A stretch of 64,000 nucleotides of DNA, from NCBI GenBank assembly GCA_022578965.1, contig MU400515.1, positions 186,001 through 250,000 on the forward strand, read 5' to 3'. The stretch is from Xylaria sp. FL1777 (Eukaryota > Ascomycota > Sordariomycetes > Xylariales > Xylariaceae). Shown here one piece after another: positions 25,263 through 37,425 of this stretch; the first letter of the stretch is position 1, and every line of letters begins with the position of its first letter. The translations under genes were made by a program, and so were the position numbers. The notes below the pieces were generated by a model. That model had not been told where the DNA came from, made no database searches, and saw only the letters and a list, made by a program, of their open reading frames with translations.

Positions 25263-26114
25263 TAGAGTCAGCTAAACGGTTAGATAAAAGTGCTAGAAAT
25301 AATGTTACGGTGGAGTGATTGACACTAATTTGCGTTCCAGGGGGCATAACTGCCCACCGACAAGAAGGTGATCGGAATATCCTCATCGATCCGCTACGCC
25401 ACAGAGTAATACCGGTGATAGGGTAAAATATTCTCAATGCTAGACCATATCGATTATGTGTTCGGATTGAATACTTAGAACGAGCCAATGCAACTCATGG
25501 TATTGCCCACATTGCACTTGGGACCAGATCAGAAGTAGTGCGTGCCATTCTATTCTACTATTCTACGTGCCTACAACTATGAGAGCCACCAAGCACATTA
25601 GGAGCTCCTTCAGATCCCTAGCATCCGTTTCTCGCGACTCAAGAGCTTTAATGGCGCATCTCCTGCGAAGTTGCATTCCAAATTGAGGAAAAATATTGAG
25701 TACGAATATAGATCCGCCACCACCGTACATCAAAGGGTAGAATCAGTAGTTTACATTCAGAAGGTCGTAGAACAATTCTAGAATGCCGTTCATATTGTTG
25801 CTGAGTACTGAATACAGCTTCTATGTCGAGGAAGCCGACTTATCAGGTTGTTTGAGGTATGGGGTGATACCGAGACCCCCCTTTCTTATCCCGTAGGAAG
25901 GTCATACACTTGGTAGTTAATTAATTGAATTGTAATACGAATATCATACCCTGTTCTCTATCCAACTTAGAATTTGTTCTATTTTTGAACGACACGCAAT
26001 GGGTTCTCCTTTTTTTAAGCTGCGTCGGTTGAGGCTTTTTTGATATTTAGTCACCTTCCATTTAAGGGAAGCGTTCTATATCTCTGCTAGTAATAGTCAC
26101 GTGAAAGAAGTCAC
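25263..26114. other. Intergenic region
   Basis: A/T-rich sequence between convergent genes. A GTAAGT lies directly at the stop of the minus-strand gene at 26115, so a further 3' exon of that gene in this stretch is possible but none was convincing. Confidence 0.35.
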
Positions 26115-27056
26115 TTACACTTCGTGCAAACGCGCGTTGACTAGCAGTGGTGCACGCCGTGACGCGGCTGTGCGTTGAAGAAGATGCTTCTTGGTATATC
26201 CTATATTCCTCGCAAGGTCAGGTGTTACATCATCCCGCTCACTGTCTTGATTAGTGGCCCGCTGAAGTTTCTTCAGTGCTTCGAAATAGATATCATGGCA
26301 ACAAAGTCTAAAAAGCCGACGACAAGTCCCTCTATTGTCTCGTGGATCCTACGATCCAATAGCATGCTTCAGCCCAGCCCAACCTTCAATAATTAATTTG
26401 ACTAAGATTGACTAAGGATGTAGTGGAGAAACTTACCCTGTTCGTTATTCTTCTGATACCGTAGTTCGAGTGTCTGGAAGCCGGCAGGCTTTACGGTGGA
26501 TGTGCTACCCATGGTACTGTATCCGTTGAGTACCAGGTATTTGGTACTATGCTCACCTCCCAACGTGCATAACGATTATGTTCAACAACAGGAAGTTCAA
26601 ACCAAGGCGGCCTTCTAAGCAGCCATGTATACGGAAAAACGAATCGCCATTACGAGTTAAGAGACGGATGATTCGGCTACCTATTTCAGGGAAGTCTTCC
26701 AATTGCCGAAATTCTGATAAAAGCTTGACATCCGGGGCTATGGAAGAGTCTGATATGGATGTTATCGCCTGCTTAAAGCAGCGCATCATCCGCTCGTAGC
26801 CCTGAGTAGGGCACTCGACACAGCAGCCTGGAGTGAGGAATTCATATGAGCTACCTTCTGCAGGTAGAGTAACTTTACAGACCAGGCAACAATGAGAGCG
26901 TGAAATTCTCAGAATGTTCGGAGGTTTCCTCGGGCGTAGATTAACTGCCGGCTTGAGAGCGCATGTCTTCCTGTAACTTGGAAGTCAGCCCAATCTAAAC
27001 TTCTCTTTAAGGAAGCTTGAAGCTGACAAGTGCTACATTGTCTTGGAGCTGGTCAT
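26115..27056 (-). pseudogene. Cryptic zinc-ribbon-like gene, possibly broken
   Basis: Proposed exons: 27056-27037, 26970-26557, 26504-26437 and 26383 onward. Introns: GTAGCA...GCTGAC...TTACAG; GTGAGC...GGGTAG; GTAAGT...GAAG. The product begins with a short leader, then two Cys clusters, CCLVC (~34-38) and CCVEC (~56-60), plus Cys at 71, which could bind zinc, then a helical region (SDSSIAPDVKLLSEFRQLEDF). I do not recognise a family. In the frame after intron 3 there is a TAG at 26349-26351; stopping there gives 178 aa. The same frame then stays open for 77 more codons to 26115 with protein-like content (RRLFRLCCHDIYFEALKKLQ). Either the TAG is a nonsense change, or a different splice removes it; the good GTAG acceptor at this TAG is in the wrong phase with the proposed donor. 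Confidence 0.45.
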
Positions 27057-27810
27057 AAGGACTCTCGTCATCCTGTTACACGTCTTCTACTTGATTGTAA
27101 TCGGGTCATAAGATTACATATCATGCTTGGTCAGTCCAATGCCGAATTGACTCTTTCGCTACCAAGCTCGAGCGTGTAGTTCTCCGCTAATATATTCTTA
27201 AATTACCTCTCGGCACTTTATTTCAGCCAGTAGTTGGAAGGAGAAGCAGGCAGCAACACGTGTGGCGCGGGATGGATAATATGCCGGTTAAAGTCAAAAT
27301 TGGGGTCTAGTTTGCAATGTTAATATCGAATCTATTCGGTTACCCCTTTCTGAAGGCCACGATCCACCTTTTTTGCCTTGGGTGAATTGGCTAAAAATAA
27401 TCAGCAAATTTATCCGTCTCACTCAAATTGCTGTTCAATATGAACTCACGTTTTCTGTACCCTGTAGAGGTATGAGCTGAACACCGAGGCGAATCTCACG
27501 ATATTGCGCAATATAGGGATTTCCGACAGTCTGGATAAGGTTGTATGTAATTCATATAAATAAGCTTCTGGGAACTTCAGCCTTGTAGCCTCAGAACTAT
27601 CTTGTATAAAGATCGACGGCGGCTCTGAGCAGTCATGACTTACATGTGAAGTCCACGTTAAGCCCCGTAATAAGTCCATTGACAGCCTACCTCGACTGAG
27701 GCTTTCCGGTACCACGTTGCAATGTATGTAACATTCCAAATAAGTCCCAATTCAGAAGTTACAAAAGGCCGTCTCATGATATCGAACGCCCAAGCCGAAC
27801 CCTTGCACCG
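27057..27810. other. Intergenic, open frame on minus strand
   Basis: A minus-strand frame at 27446-27739 is open for 97 codons with no ATG at its 5' end and looks protein-like, but I cannot join it to anything with confidence. It may be a remnant linked to the stretch at 27811-28153. Confidence 0.3.
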
Positions 27811-28153
27811 TCATCGGAATCCAGGTAACCCAGCTTCCAGCTTCGTACGTTTACACACCACCTGGGGAGGTATCGTATAGCGATATGATATTGGGTCGGC
27901 TGCAGCTAGCCCCTTAGAATACGCTGAGCAATCCTGTATCCATTGGATACCACCTACTCTGGGTATCTTATTGCGGTATAACCCGAGATACATGAGAGTA
28001 CGGGGAACACACGGAACAAGGGTGCCACAAGTTATCAGCAAATTGTTGGTTTCTTGGGCGTAAGCTATCCCTTTGTCCTCGGGACCAGGACCACGAACAT
28101 CGAAGAGCCGAATCAGGGGACAGTCGTATCTCCTCGTCTGACAGGTTCTAGAT
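27811..28153 (-). CDS. Unrecognised open stretch, possible exon
   Basis: The frame is open for about 114 codons from a good 3' splice site (TTTCAG, exon from 28153) to a TGA at 27811. Composition is protein-like (for example LITCGTLVPCVPRTLMYLG) and Cys-containing. I found no first exon and no family. It lies head-to-head with the promoter of the secreted-protein gene at 28377, so it would read away from that gene. It could be part of a decayed gene. Confidence 0.25.
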
Positions 28154-28376
28154 CTGAAAGATGGCCACGAGCCGAAGAAACCCGGTCTCTACTTGGACTG
28201 GGTTTGCATGGAAAACTCTGGCGGTGGCTCAAAACGAGTGGATATAAGAACCTACACTTTTCGCCCGTCACATCATCAATGCAACAGCGTCCATCAAGAA
28301 ATCCAAGACTCGGTAATTCCTATCAACTAAATCACTTCTATATCGCGACTTTCTAGTCAGTCAACACTTCTCAACA

Positions 28377-29083
28377 ATGAAGGTCTGCTCAACCCTGGCT
28401 CTATTCACGGGCCTCTGCACCGCGGCTTCGATCCCCGTCCCAGACTCGGTGGATGCTGTTGTTGAGCAACGCCAAGTGCGCCTGCCATACGAATATGGCG
28501 GAAGTTCGACAACTACCGTCGTTTCAGTCCCGGAAGATGCTCCGGCAGACTACCACACTGCTATCGGTAGCCCAGAAGAGGCCCACAATGCGCCCGTTCA
28601 GCAAGTCCAGAGCCGGGATACCACGATGAATCCAAGAGGCCCGATCACTGCTAATGACTTCTTTGAGTGCGCAACTACTGTACGTAGTTATCACCTTCTA
28701 CTCAGTTCACAAGATCAGCCCCCCTTACCTACTTAGCACGACAGGAGTGACAGCGGCTAACATACTAGAAGGGCAATCCTCCAAAGGCCAGTGACTGCGA
28801 AGTTGTCATAAGCAATGTACTCGGCACCGACCAGGGTGTGATCATTGCTCCTGGAGCATGCCTCCTCTTCCAGTACAACACGTGCTGGGGCTTCTTCTGC
28901 TCTCTGTGCCAGCGACTCGGCACCGATACCAACTTCATCGGCAGCCAGCTGACGACTGCGCAGTCGCTCTGCGTCAGCGGGGGAGCCGCAGGCACTATCG
29001 TCGGAGAGGATGCGCCGCAATGGGAGGCTGGCTTGATCCATTCCAGTGGTGTGCTCCCTAATTATGCGGGCGATGTCTGCTAA
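28377..29083 (+). CDS. Small secreted cysteine-rich protein 1
   Basis: Model: exon 1 28377-28679, intron 28680-28768 (GTACGT donor, GGCTAAC branch, CTAG acceptor, phase 0), exon 2 28769-29083; 205 aa. MKVCSTLALFTGLCTAAS is a clear signal peptide. A Ser/Thr/Pro-rich, probably disordered pro-region of ~80 residues follows, then a compact C-terminal domain with eight Cys (ECATT, DCEVV, ACLLF, TCWGFFCSLC, LCVSG and a Cys as the last residue). The even number suggests four disulfides. This layout is typical of fungal effector-like or extracellular proteins; the domain spacing recalls Hce2/Ecp2-like proteins but I cannot claim membership. A secreted function is well supported, the specific one is unknown. 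Confidence 0.8.
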
Positions 29084-30135
29084 ATGACGCTTTCGGGTTG
29101 TGTCACTGAGATCGGCGCAACAAGTAGGGTGAGCAGGGGTTTTAGTGTGGACTATGAGAAACGGCTGGTGAAGGAAGAAGATGAGACATGATTGGTAATT
29201 GATGATATTAGGAGATTAATACAGATTGTGTTGTGAATATCTCTTTATATGATGTTTCTACGTGTGCGTTTGTGCCATATATGTAGAGATATGTAATAGT
29301 AAACTCGCGCGTGCATCGCCGGAAACTACAGAGAATAATAATATCTGATGAAGTACCTAATGCAGTACTTACACCACTTTGTGTCTTAAGATCGATCTAC
29401 CTATTGCGATCTCCAACTTATGTAAGGTAGATGGGACTACCGTCTACAACTGTTCACAAAAAGCCCAACTCTGCCCAATGAGATAATCAGAGACCATGTA
29501 TGCAAAGACACAGCTGTAGTAACTTGGCTTTATTGTGATCTTACGATGCAATATTGAATACGGCATGCATCATGCAAGTTGCCCCGCATAGAAGCCCTAT
29601 GCCAATATGACTTCTCACTACCTACTTTGCTAGAGTTATCAGTTCCCGGAAGCCGATTTTTACTATTAAATGGATTTGGTAGTCATGAGAAGCAGTGGTA
29701 TCAGAGAAGTCTAGATTTTTATTCAGAAATCTAGGCTCTTCGGTTCAAGGTTGGAGGATTCGAAAGTAACCCAACACTGCACAAGCTGGAATGCACAGCA
29801 CGTATAAATACGGATATCTGCACGTAGTGTCGAATCATCTAATTATAAGACCTAATAAAAATGTAACGGCTGCTACATTGAAAAGATTCTTCATGTAACT
29901 TACCCGTTACTAGTATCTAAATCATACATTGAATGCATTAGCGAAACATAGCTGTATTTTAACAATTTATCCGCAGTAATTTCTCAGGGGCCATAGTCCT
30001 AAAACCAAATGTGAACAAGTATAAAACCAAACATAAATCAGCATTCAAAGGGCCAAAAGAACAATAGGTTCGGCTCTCTCCTTAATTCATCTCACCTCAT
30101 ATCTTCATACAAAACGATTCCCAGCTTCCAGCAAA
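29084..30135. other. Intergenic region between the two secreted-protein genes
   Basis: A/T-rich sequence with no gene. The last ~80 bp (TCTTCATACAAAACGATTCCCAGC) look like a leader for the next gene. Confidence 0.4.
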
Positions 30136-30747
30136 ATGATGTTTTCATCCCTTAACCGTGTAATGTCCACCGGAGCCTTAGCACTTATTATGAATACAGG
30201 ATTTTTGAAGACGCATTTGCAAGGATGCGAAGCTACAGTAATTGAAACTAGTGTAGTTGGCGATGAACCCTTTCCCGAAGAAACTACAACATCATCAATC
30301 AATCCGTGGCCAACAGACACAACTTGTAAGTTGCATAAGAAATAAACGCACCATTATACCACACCCAAGGTTCTCTATTAAGGGAAAGTCTAATTTCCTG
30401 TAGATACCTACCCGAGCCAGAATGAATGCATAGTCGCGACCACCGATGCGCCCTCCGGCGACTGCTTGCTATCCGTCACCATTCCTAACCCTGAACCTGG
30501 GTTCGTGACCAACTACTGCGGCGCCAAGAACTTCACAACAACCGAGACGAGAACGTTGACTGTGGACTGCGGAGGGTGCAATGAGTTGGCCGTGACTGTG
30601 ACGCGCGGGGGATGTCCGATGGGGGGATCTCATCCTCCTACACATACGCCGCAACCTACGCCATACTATCATTACGAGTGGGCATGCGCCAGCACCTCGG
30701 ACCCTTCTCCGCCTACTATTTCGGCTTGTCCCACGGAAGAACTGTAG
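30136..30747 (+). CDS. Small secreted Cys/Thr-rich protein 2
   Basis: Model: exon 1 30136-30325, intron 30326-30403 (GTAAGT donor, TGTAG acceptor), exon 2 30404-30747; 177 aa. The N-terminus has a hydrophobic core (ALALIMNTGFL) after a basic start, consistent with a signal peptide, though less typical than that of the gene at 28377. The mature part is Thr/Pro-rich with several Cys (NECIVATT, DCLLSV, YCGAKNF, DCGGCNEL, GGCPMGG, WACAS, SACPTEEL). No GPI-type hydrophobic tail is present. Function unknown; probably extracellular. It is convergent with HET protein 2, leaving 169 bp between stops, and AATAAA-like sequence lies just downstream. Confidence 0.7.
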
Positions 30748-30916
30748 ACTTATCGATTTCTGAAAAGTCCCTCAGTGAATACGGTGTTAAAGCTTCGTTT
30801 AAATTAAGCTTAGAAAGATGAATAAATTTTATTTTTTAAAACCAACCATATTCTAACGGCTGCCGATAAAAAAAGGGGGGAGGGGACCTTATTTGCTTTT
30901 AGTTAGTTACTCACAG

Positions 30917-33218
30917 TTATACTATTCGAATACTCTGGACATCTTCTTCCGAGGACATCGCCTCGTTCCCAGGTAAATTGAAGAACGCGGGCCCTACAAG
31001 CCTATACGTGGCCCTCCCATCTTGGTCCCCTTTCCCCCCATCCTCCTCTCCTGACTCGCTACCAACAGGGCGCAGAACAAAGTGGATATCGCACCCTTCA
31101 AACACAGCGACTTTGTCGCCAACCTTAGTTCGTTTAGGCGCCATGCCGACACGTTCGCCCTTCGAGATGCACAAGCGCCGGTGATGGATGCTCTTTATGG
31201 CTTTCTTCTGGAAGGTATGGAACTCGGCTTGGGATTTCACCTGGATTAGCTGAGTTACATCCTCCTCGGACCCTGAAGAAAGGCCAGTTAGTTGCGGCTT
31301 CAGGGCCCAGAGATAGTTGATGAATTCGTGGAAGCCGGTACGTAGGACTTCGGTTTCCCGGTCAGTTCGTTCATTCGCCTCATCGCCAGTTTTTCGAGTC
31401 TCTTCCTGGTTGGAAGTCTCGGAGGTGGACGCGTTGGCTTTAGGCGTTGATGACTCAGGTTTGGTTGTCGGTTGGGCGAGGACATAGAAAAGTTGTTCGA
31501 GAGCTTCTTCTGGGTCACCAGGGGTTAAAGAGCCAAATATAATGCTGATGCAACTCATTATATTCTCGATGAATCTTGAAATGCTGACACCATTTTCAGT
31601 CACTTGGAGTGCTTCAAGGACTCTATCGTTGACCACGCTGATATCATCTAGAATAGTTCCGAAGATATTAAGAGCCTGACTGCTTTCATCCACTTGTATG
31701 CGTGTTGAAGTCTTACCCGGGCTCCTACCCGAGTCTACTGGAACAGGTCGTTCTAATTTATCCCAGTGCTTAGACCGGTTAGCACCTAGTTGTAAGATAA
31801 AGACACCGTGAAAACATCAGGCGGAGACTCCGAACTAGGACACTTACAGGAACCCATGAAGGCCATTCCTCCTTCTCATCGTGAAATCCAGCTTGCAAGA
31901 GGACTTCAATCCCTTCGTTCCTCTCGATGAATAGCTTGGCGAACTTGAAGAAAATCTGCTCCTTAGAATCCCAGGGCGCATAGCTGACATGTTGAGTAAA
32001 CGATGCGCCGTCGGACGCCAAGCCCAACAATGCATAGATCTTGTCTCGGGGATCCGTAGCTTCGAAAGTCCCAACCGTGGCCAACTTCTGAATCAGTCTA
32101 CGCTGAGACCCAGCACCACTGCCATACTTTCTCAGGATTCTATCGCGAAGCATCGTCGTTGCATTTCCGGATCCTATGAGCCTCTCCTTTAGCGTCTCCT
32201 GGTTGTCTTCCTCCGAGGCGCACCACGCAGCGTTATAACTCATGTTCATGTTGGCGCTGTACTCGTCTAGGAAGTGGTGTGCCAGGAAGAGCGGCTCCGC
32301 CGCTCCTCCGCCAGTTCCGAACCAGAAACGGAGGTTGGTGCCCAGCGAGATCTCTTGCCAGATCCATATGCGCCTGAAATAAGGCGATCCAAAGACCCTC
32401 CGCCAGGAGTCCCAGAGCGGACTATCCTCTCGCGGGAGCCCAAAGCTCTCGAGATACAGCTGATTGTCCCCAAAAGCGTTCGCTAACGTGACGCTCATCG
32501 GTTCGTTCTTATCCCTGGCGACCTTTTTGGTTTCTAAATCGGAAATCGAATTGAGTGGTCCAGTATAACCCCTTTGGTCGGATTCCGCCTGTTGTCTTGA
32601 AGCTTGATGCTTTTCGTAAAGCGCGTTCGCTTGCAAGATCTTGGGAACCAGCTCGTTGAGATTATTCTGATCCTGGATGGATAGGGGTAAGTAAGCTATA
32701 ACTTTCTCTGCTTGCTCGTACACTCGCTTCATCAAAGCCAACTGGATCTTTTTCTCTTCGTGGTCACTCTGGTTGATGCAGAGGGCGTCAACCCATAATT
32801 TACGCCCGCTATGCGGTAGGCGTAGCGAGCGCAGCGCCGAGTAAAGGTTCTTGGTTACGCCGACTGGTTTATCACCGTCGAGGAAGATATGTTGTGGATC
32901 ACTAGTATCACCCCAGACGTATGAGAGCGCTTCGTACCGCTGAAACGGATGCAATCGGGGCTCTTGTGGAGTAGAGTTGGAGTCCATGTCAAAGTGGATT
33001 GGAAACCGGGAACCATCCTCGCTATTAGTCACGAACGAGAGATTCTCAATCGGGCGTGGCGTGGAATCAGGAAATAACTCATGATCGAAATCCAGGTCTG
33101 ATGTGATCATACCAATAGAAAGTTCACTGTCTTCTGGATCGCCGGGCGCGAGAATAAGGATGCGAATCGAAGTAGTGTTGGGTAAAGGCTCATAGGTCCT
33201 TTCCGAAGATAAAGACAT
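30917..33218 (-). CDS. HET-domain protein 2
   Basis: Model: exon 1 33218-31848, intron 31847-31769 (GTAAGT donor, GCTAAC branch, CTAAG acceptor), exon 2 31768-30917; 740 aa with phase 0 and no remainder. HET blocks: YEALSYVWGDTSDP (~95), RKLWVDALCINQSD, then RRIWIWQEISLG and DPRDKIYALLGLASDG. The second exon holds the C-terminal region usual in this subgroup: RRLCISKGERVGMAP, GDKVAVFEG and YRLVGPAFF. The splice joins PSWVP to HWDKLERP, which matches the SWVPxWD block of relatives and supports an AAG acceptor, since the CTAG just upstream gives a stop. Role: presumed cell-death effector in non-self recognition; partner unknown. The gene is complete. Confidence 0.88.
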
Positions 33219-34484
33219 CGTGTGAATTGATGAAAAATAGTACACAACGCAGTGTAAATACTTGAAGCTAAAATAATCAAGCGCAAGTTGAGAATCGCTT
33301 CCTTATTCTCTTCGAAAGAGCAACATGTCTTAGCTATTTAATCCCCGCAGCGTAGGGCTGAATCGATCCGCCGCTCATATGCAGTCTTCGTATACATTCC
33401 GGTGGCCTCCCCTTTTACACATACCCTAGTCTATTTCGCCGCTAGTAATTGCTAAGTGCGGTTACGACAATCCTACAACACCTAAGTGAACTCTTGTTCT
33501 AGCTTGTTTAAGCTGTATCTTAAATTCTTACATGGTCGACATCACTACGCTATCTAGTTGAAGATTTTGATGTTATGGAGTCTCGGCCATCTTGACCCTC
33601 ATGTCGGGAAGAATTATAACGTATGGACATAATTACGTGGTCAGGAGGAACGGCTGTATGATAGAGAAACTTAGGCCAACATCCTCCTTATAAATAGCAT
33701 GGAAGTAATCCCCTAGCAGCGTGATGAACACGACTAACCTCACTACGCTAGCTGCTCCCTGTGCCGCTCGAGAACCTCTCATCCTTGTCAAGGATACCTT
33801 GCCACGATAAGACAGCACAGAGCTAAAAAGATTGATGAGAAATATTAGTATCGTAGCTAAAAGGAAAGATTGTCAACAAAGGAGCATGTGGAGGAAGGGC
33901 GGGTAATATGGTGAAGATTTGGTGTACTAGTACTACTACGATCTATACAACATGTGCAGACAAGGTAGACAATACGTAGCAGATTAAACAAATTGCGACA
34001 TACCCACTACCAGAAATAAGCTTTCCATTTACAAAATGCACGTTCAGGGAACACTAGCGTCATTCTTGAACAACAGCAACAGATTTGGGTTTGTTTTGCC
34101 ACCAAACCTGGCGACAGCTATACATTACGAGCAGATACGCTAAGTTACGTATATTTTATACACGCTTTTCGCAGGACTCAAAGCACGACGTGTCCGATTC
34201 GCTGAGGTCAGCATCTTGTTCAGCCGCGCACAGTGATTAAATGTGCGAGTCCTAGCCATCCCGCTTTTGAATTCCGTGTGATGATCTGTTTAACCCGGTC
34301 TATTGCCGGGTCAACTCCTCATCACCCATATTGATATATCCTCTTATAAGAGGACTATGATCTCGCTAATAGGTCATATCGACCACGAGTAAAAATGATC
34401 AGTTCGCTATTTCGTGCCGTTCTCGTCCATGGATTTGGGGGGGCCAGTACTCCGTCTTCGACACTCCGACATTGCCAACAGTAA
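33219..34484. other. Intergenic region
   Basis: Promoter side of HET protein 2 and 3' flank of the PFK2-like gene. No open frame with support; moderately A/T-rich. Confidence 0.4.
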
Positions 34485-36003
34485 TTAATGGGACATGTTA
34501 GCCTCAGGTATGGGATCTTCGTGCTTAGCGGTACTACCTTTGCCGCGCCACGTGCTAACGGCTGGGATATCAGCTTGGTAGCGTTCCTCATCTGTGCCAT
34601 ATGCGCGGGGCGTCAGCTTGATAAGGCAGTGAAGGGGAACGTTCATCCAAGGGGACCGAGACTGGTCCTTCTTCATGAAGTATGCATATATGCAACGGAG
34701 AATAGCCTGGTGCGTGACAATTAGGATGTCCTCTGATCGTTCGAGCTCCATGATGATGGGCTCTAACCGAATCACAACGTCACGATATGATTCGCCTCCT
34801 CGGTACCGGTAGTTGTACTTATCTTCGTCGCGCGCGACGAAGTCCTCCGGATATACATCCTTTATCTCCTGATACGTCATGCCATCACAGACGCCTGCGT
34901 CCAGTTCGTCTAGTGCTTTCCACTGCAGCTGGTTATAGTTTAGTGGTAAGTAACGTGCCGTTGCGATGGTTCTTTTTAGTGTAGACGTCCACACGGTCAG
35001 AGGTCGATCACCCTACAATTGCATTAGTTTGTATTTGGTGGCGCTGTGGAAGGCAAACGGCAGTGACAAGGAACTTCCAGGTTGTGTAACTTACACCGAC
35101 AGACTGACGCACAAGCTCGGGCAATTTATTGGCATACTGGTGTCCTCTTGGAGATAGATCTGCATCACCGCCAATTCGGCCGGACAAATTATACATAGAT
35201 TCTCCATGTCTCGACAACCAGACCGACCGAGGGCGAATATGCAGGTTCATGAGGTAATACACGACCCGACTCTGTAAGTAGTCCTGTATACGGTTGATGA
35301 TCACTTGGCTACCCACGTCCATCATCTTGAGGTAAGTGTAGTGACTCTCATCTCCATCCTCGTCAATAGACTTATAGACCTTTTCATAATGTTTAATACG
35401 ATTCCGGAAGTCGAGGGCGGCTGCTTCAGGATCCTGACCTTGATAGTCAGGGCTGGTGGTCTTGACGTCACGGATGTTGGCCATAATTAGCTCCTCATTG
35501 TCGCACTTGGATTCCACGAATAGGACTTCAATACCCTCGCGCGTGCACATATCCATCACCCATTTGCGCCTCTCCTTCGTCGAATTGGTGGCATCGAATA
35601 TTCCAATAATACCACCCTGCCGGAACCAGCCTAGCATGTCGGCAAAAGCCGCCTCAGCTGCAGCACGACGTCTGCGCTCGCCTTCAGTGTTGGCAGTGTC
35701 GAAAAAGTCGGCAGAGGGTTGGGGGGCGTCGTTTCGGCGATAGTTGCCGACGTTGAAGGTTTTGGACGGTATCGAGAGCCATGTCAAGTAGCGTTGGGCT
35801 GCAGCGACGTGTTATAAGTCAGCCAACACACGTTTCTTCGTCGTAGGAAGTTATTGGGACGAAATGGAGGGTAAAAGGAGCAGGGACGTCTAGCTACCTC
35901 TCTGTGCAATGTAACTCTTCCCGCGGGCGGGCAATCCCACCATCACTACACAAATCTTGGTGTCCTCGACCTGGACCCCGCGGCCATTAGTTTTTGGTGC
36001 CAT
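34485..36003 (-). CDS. 6-phosphofructo-2-kinase/fructose-2,6-bisphosphatase
   Basis: Model: exons 36003-35898, 35798-35095 and 35012-34485; introns of 99 and 82 nt; 445 aa with all phases closing. The kinase half has the Walker A motif GLPARGKS (~23-30), followed after intron 1 by RYLTWL and FNVGNYRR, and FDATNSTKERR. The phosphatase half has the catalytic histidine in SRHGES (~233), VWTSTLKRTIATA, the acid region around GVCDGMTYQEI and the second histidine in LIVTHQAILR. Both active sites look complete, so the enzyme probably makes and breaks fructose-2,6-bisphosphate, the glycolysis/gluconeogenesis switch. Length is close to the core bifunctional enzyme with short termini, so the long regulatory extensions of some yeast isoforms are absent. 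Two exon joins rebuild conserved blocks, which supports the model strongly. Confidence 0.93.
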
Positions 36004-37425
36004 GGTTGCCAGAAACGCAGCACAACCATGGACGTAAATGTCAAAGGTCGCAGAGAATAGAGCAGAAGAAGCCGGACGCGTTGATAATGTGCGGGAACGA
36101 CGAGTACAAAACTAGTGCAGCCACAATATGTAATATGGACCAGTCAAGTCGGTAGGTATGCTTGGGTAGAACTAAAAGAAGAAGAAAATAGAGTAGTAGG
36201 CGGATTAGACCACATCAATAAAAAAAGGAAGCAGAGGGGAGTAAAAAGGCCGAGTCCAAATCGACGAGTTTGTTTGCGGTGGAGGAGGTTGGTCAAAGGC
36301 AGGAGAATGGCACAATTAGGCAATATGGTCCAGATGATACCTTACAATGTGGTAAGGTGGGATGAGGCATGGGATATAGGATACAGAATATAGAGTAGGT
36401 ATGGAAGGAAGCGGGAGACAATGGACGGCATCGGTCAGTGTCGGGCCAGCAGGCGGTTCGGAAAAGTTAATGCAAGGGATTCCGTCACCACCCGGGGGGC
36501 CACCCTCGATGTACCTTGGCAGGTGGGTAGGCAGAGGAAGCTACCTAGGGCCGAAGGGTGCGCCAGCGATGAAAACCCGGACTGCTGGGTTCGCGGGAGC
36601 GGAACCTCGAGCTACTGAGTGCCCTGAGCAGCTCCAAGTGCCTCCCGCTGTAGACGTGCTGGAACCCCTAGCTAAGCCAGCTGGGGCTAGTCACATACAC
36701 TAAGTACCTAGCTAGGTAGGTACTTAAGTATTCTCCAGAACCACCCCGATCTGTCACGGCATTTGCATCTTTTCCTTGAGTTCCAAGGGAACCATTCCCC
36801 ATTTCTCAAGGCAAGGTACATCCCAATGTCTGTACTGTAGTTTGAGATGCAGTCCATCGGTCTGGACAAAAGAGGGGCTGGAACCATGACCCTTATTGCT
36901 TAGCATATTGTCGTAGATGGCCCCGCAATCATCGACCCCCAAGTCAGCGATGAAGGAGAGCTAGCCGACTCAACCAGGACAATAATTTGACCATTTCGTC
37001 AAATGATCGGTCCACGATGGCGCGAGGCAAAGGCTAGTTGTTTCGAAGAACGAAGAATTGTCTAAAGACAGCAAGCCGAGGTCTTGTTTTTGGCTAGATC
37101 GCAAGCTGGTGCTGACCCTTTCGGGGCGGTCAGACGGCTAGTCTAGACTCTAGGAGTGGCGACTGGCCCGGATTAATGGTTCACGGATTGCTGGGGGAAG
37201 GGGACAGCTAACACCGCTCATGTGTAATATTGAATGGCCTGGTGGGTTCATGTGCTGAGGCGACAGCCAATTACTTCGCATTGAATTTTCTTTCCCAGTC
37301 ACAAACACTTGTCGCGAAGAGACGTCGCGCTTCACCGCTCGACTAGCATCACAAAAGTTAGTCCGATCACTTGACCCTCGACTCTAGCGCACGGAGCCAA
37401 TGCCTGATGCCACGACTATGTAGGC
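36004..37425. other. Long purine-rich promoter region and intergenic DNA
   Basis: From about 36110 to 36450 the plus strand is markedly G/A-rich, so the leader or promoter of the PFK2-like gene is C/T-rich in its own direction, a common fungal promoter feature. Open frames here follow from that composition. At 36700-36730 there is a cluster of TACCTAG/CTAGGTA palindromes. No other gene is seen. Confidence 0.5.

Noticed and set aside
36115..36703. Plus-strand open frames upstream of the PFK2-like gene
   Set aside because: They result from a purine-rich tract; no family motifs and the strand is opposite to a typical pyrimidine-rich fungal promoter.
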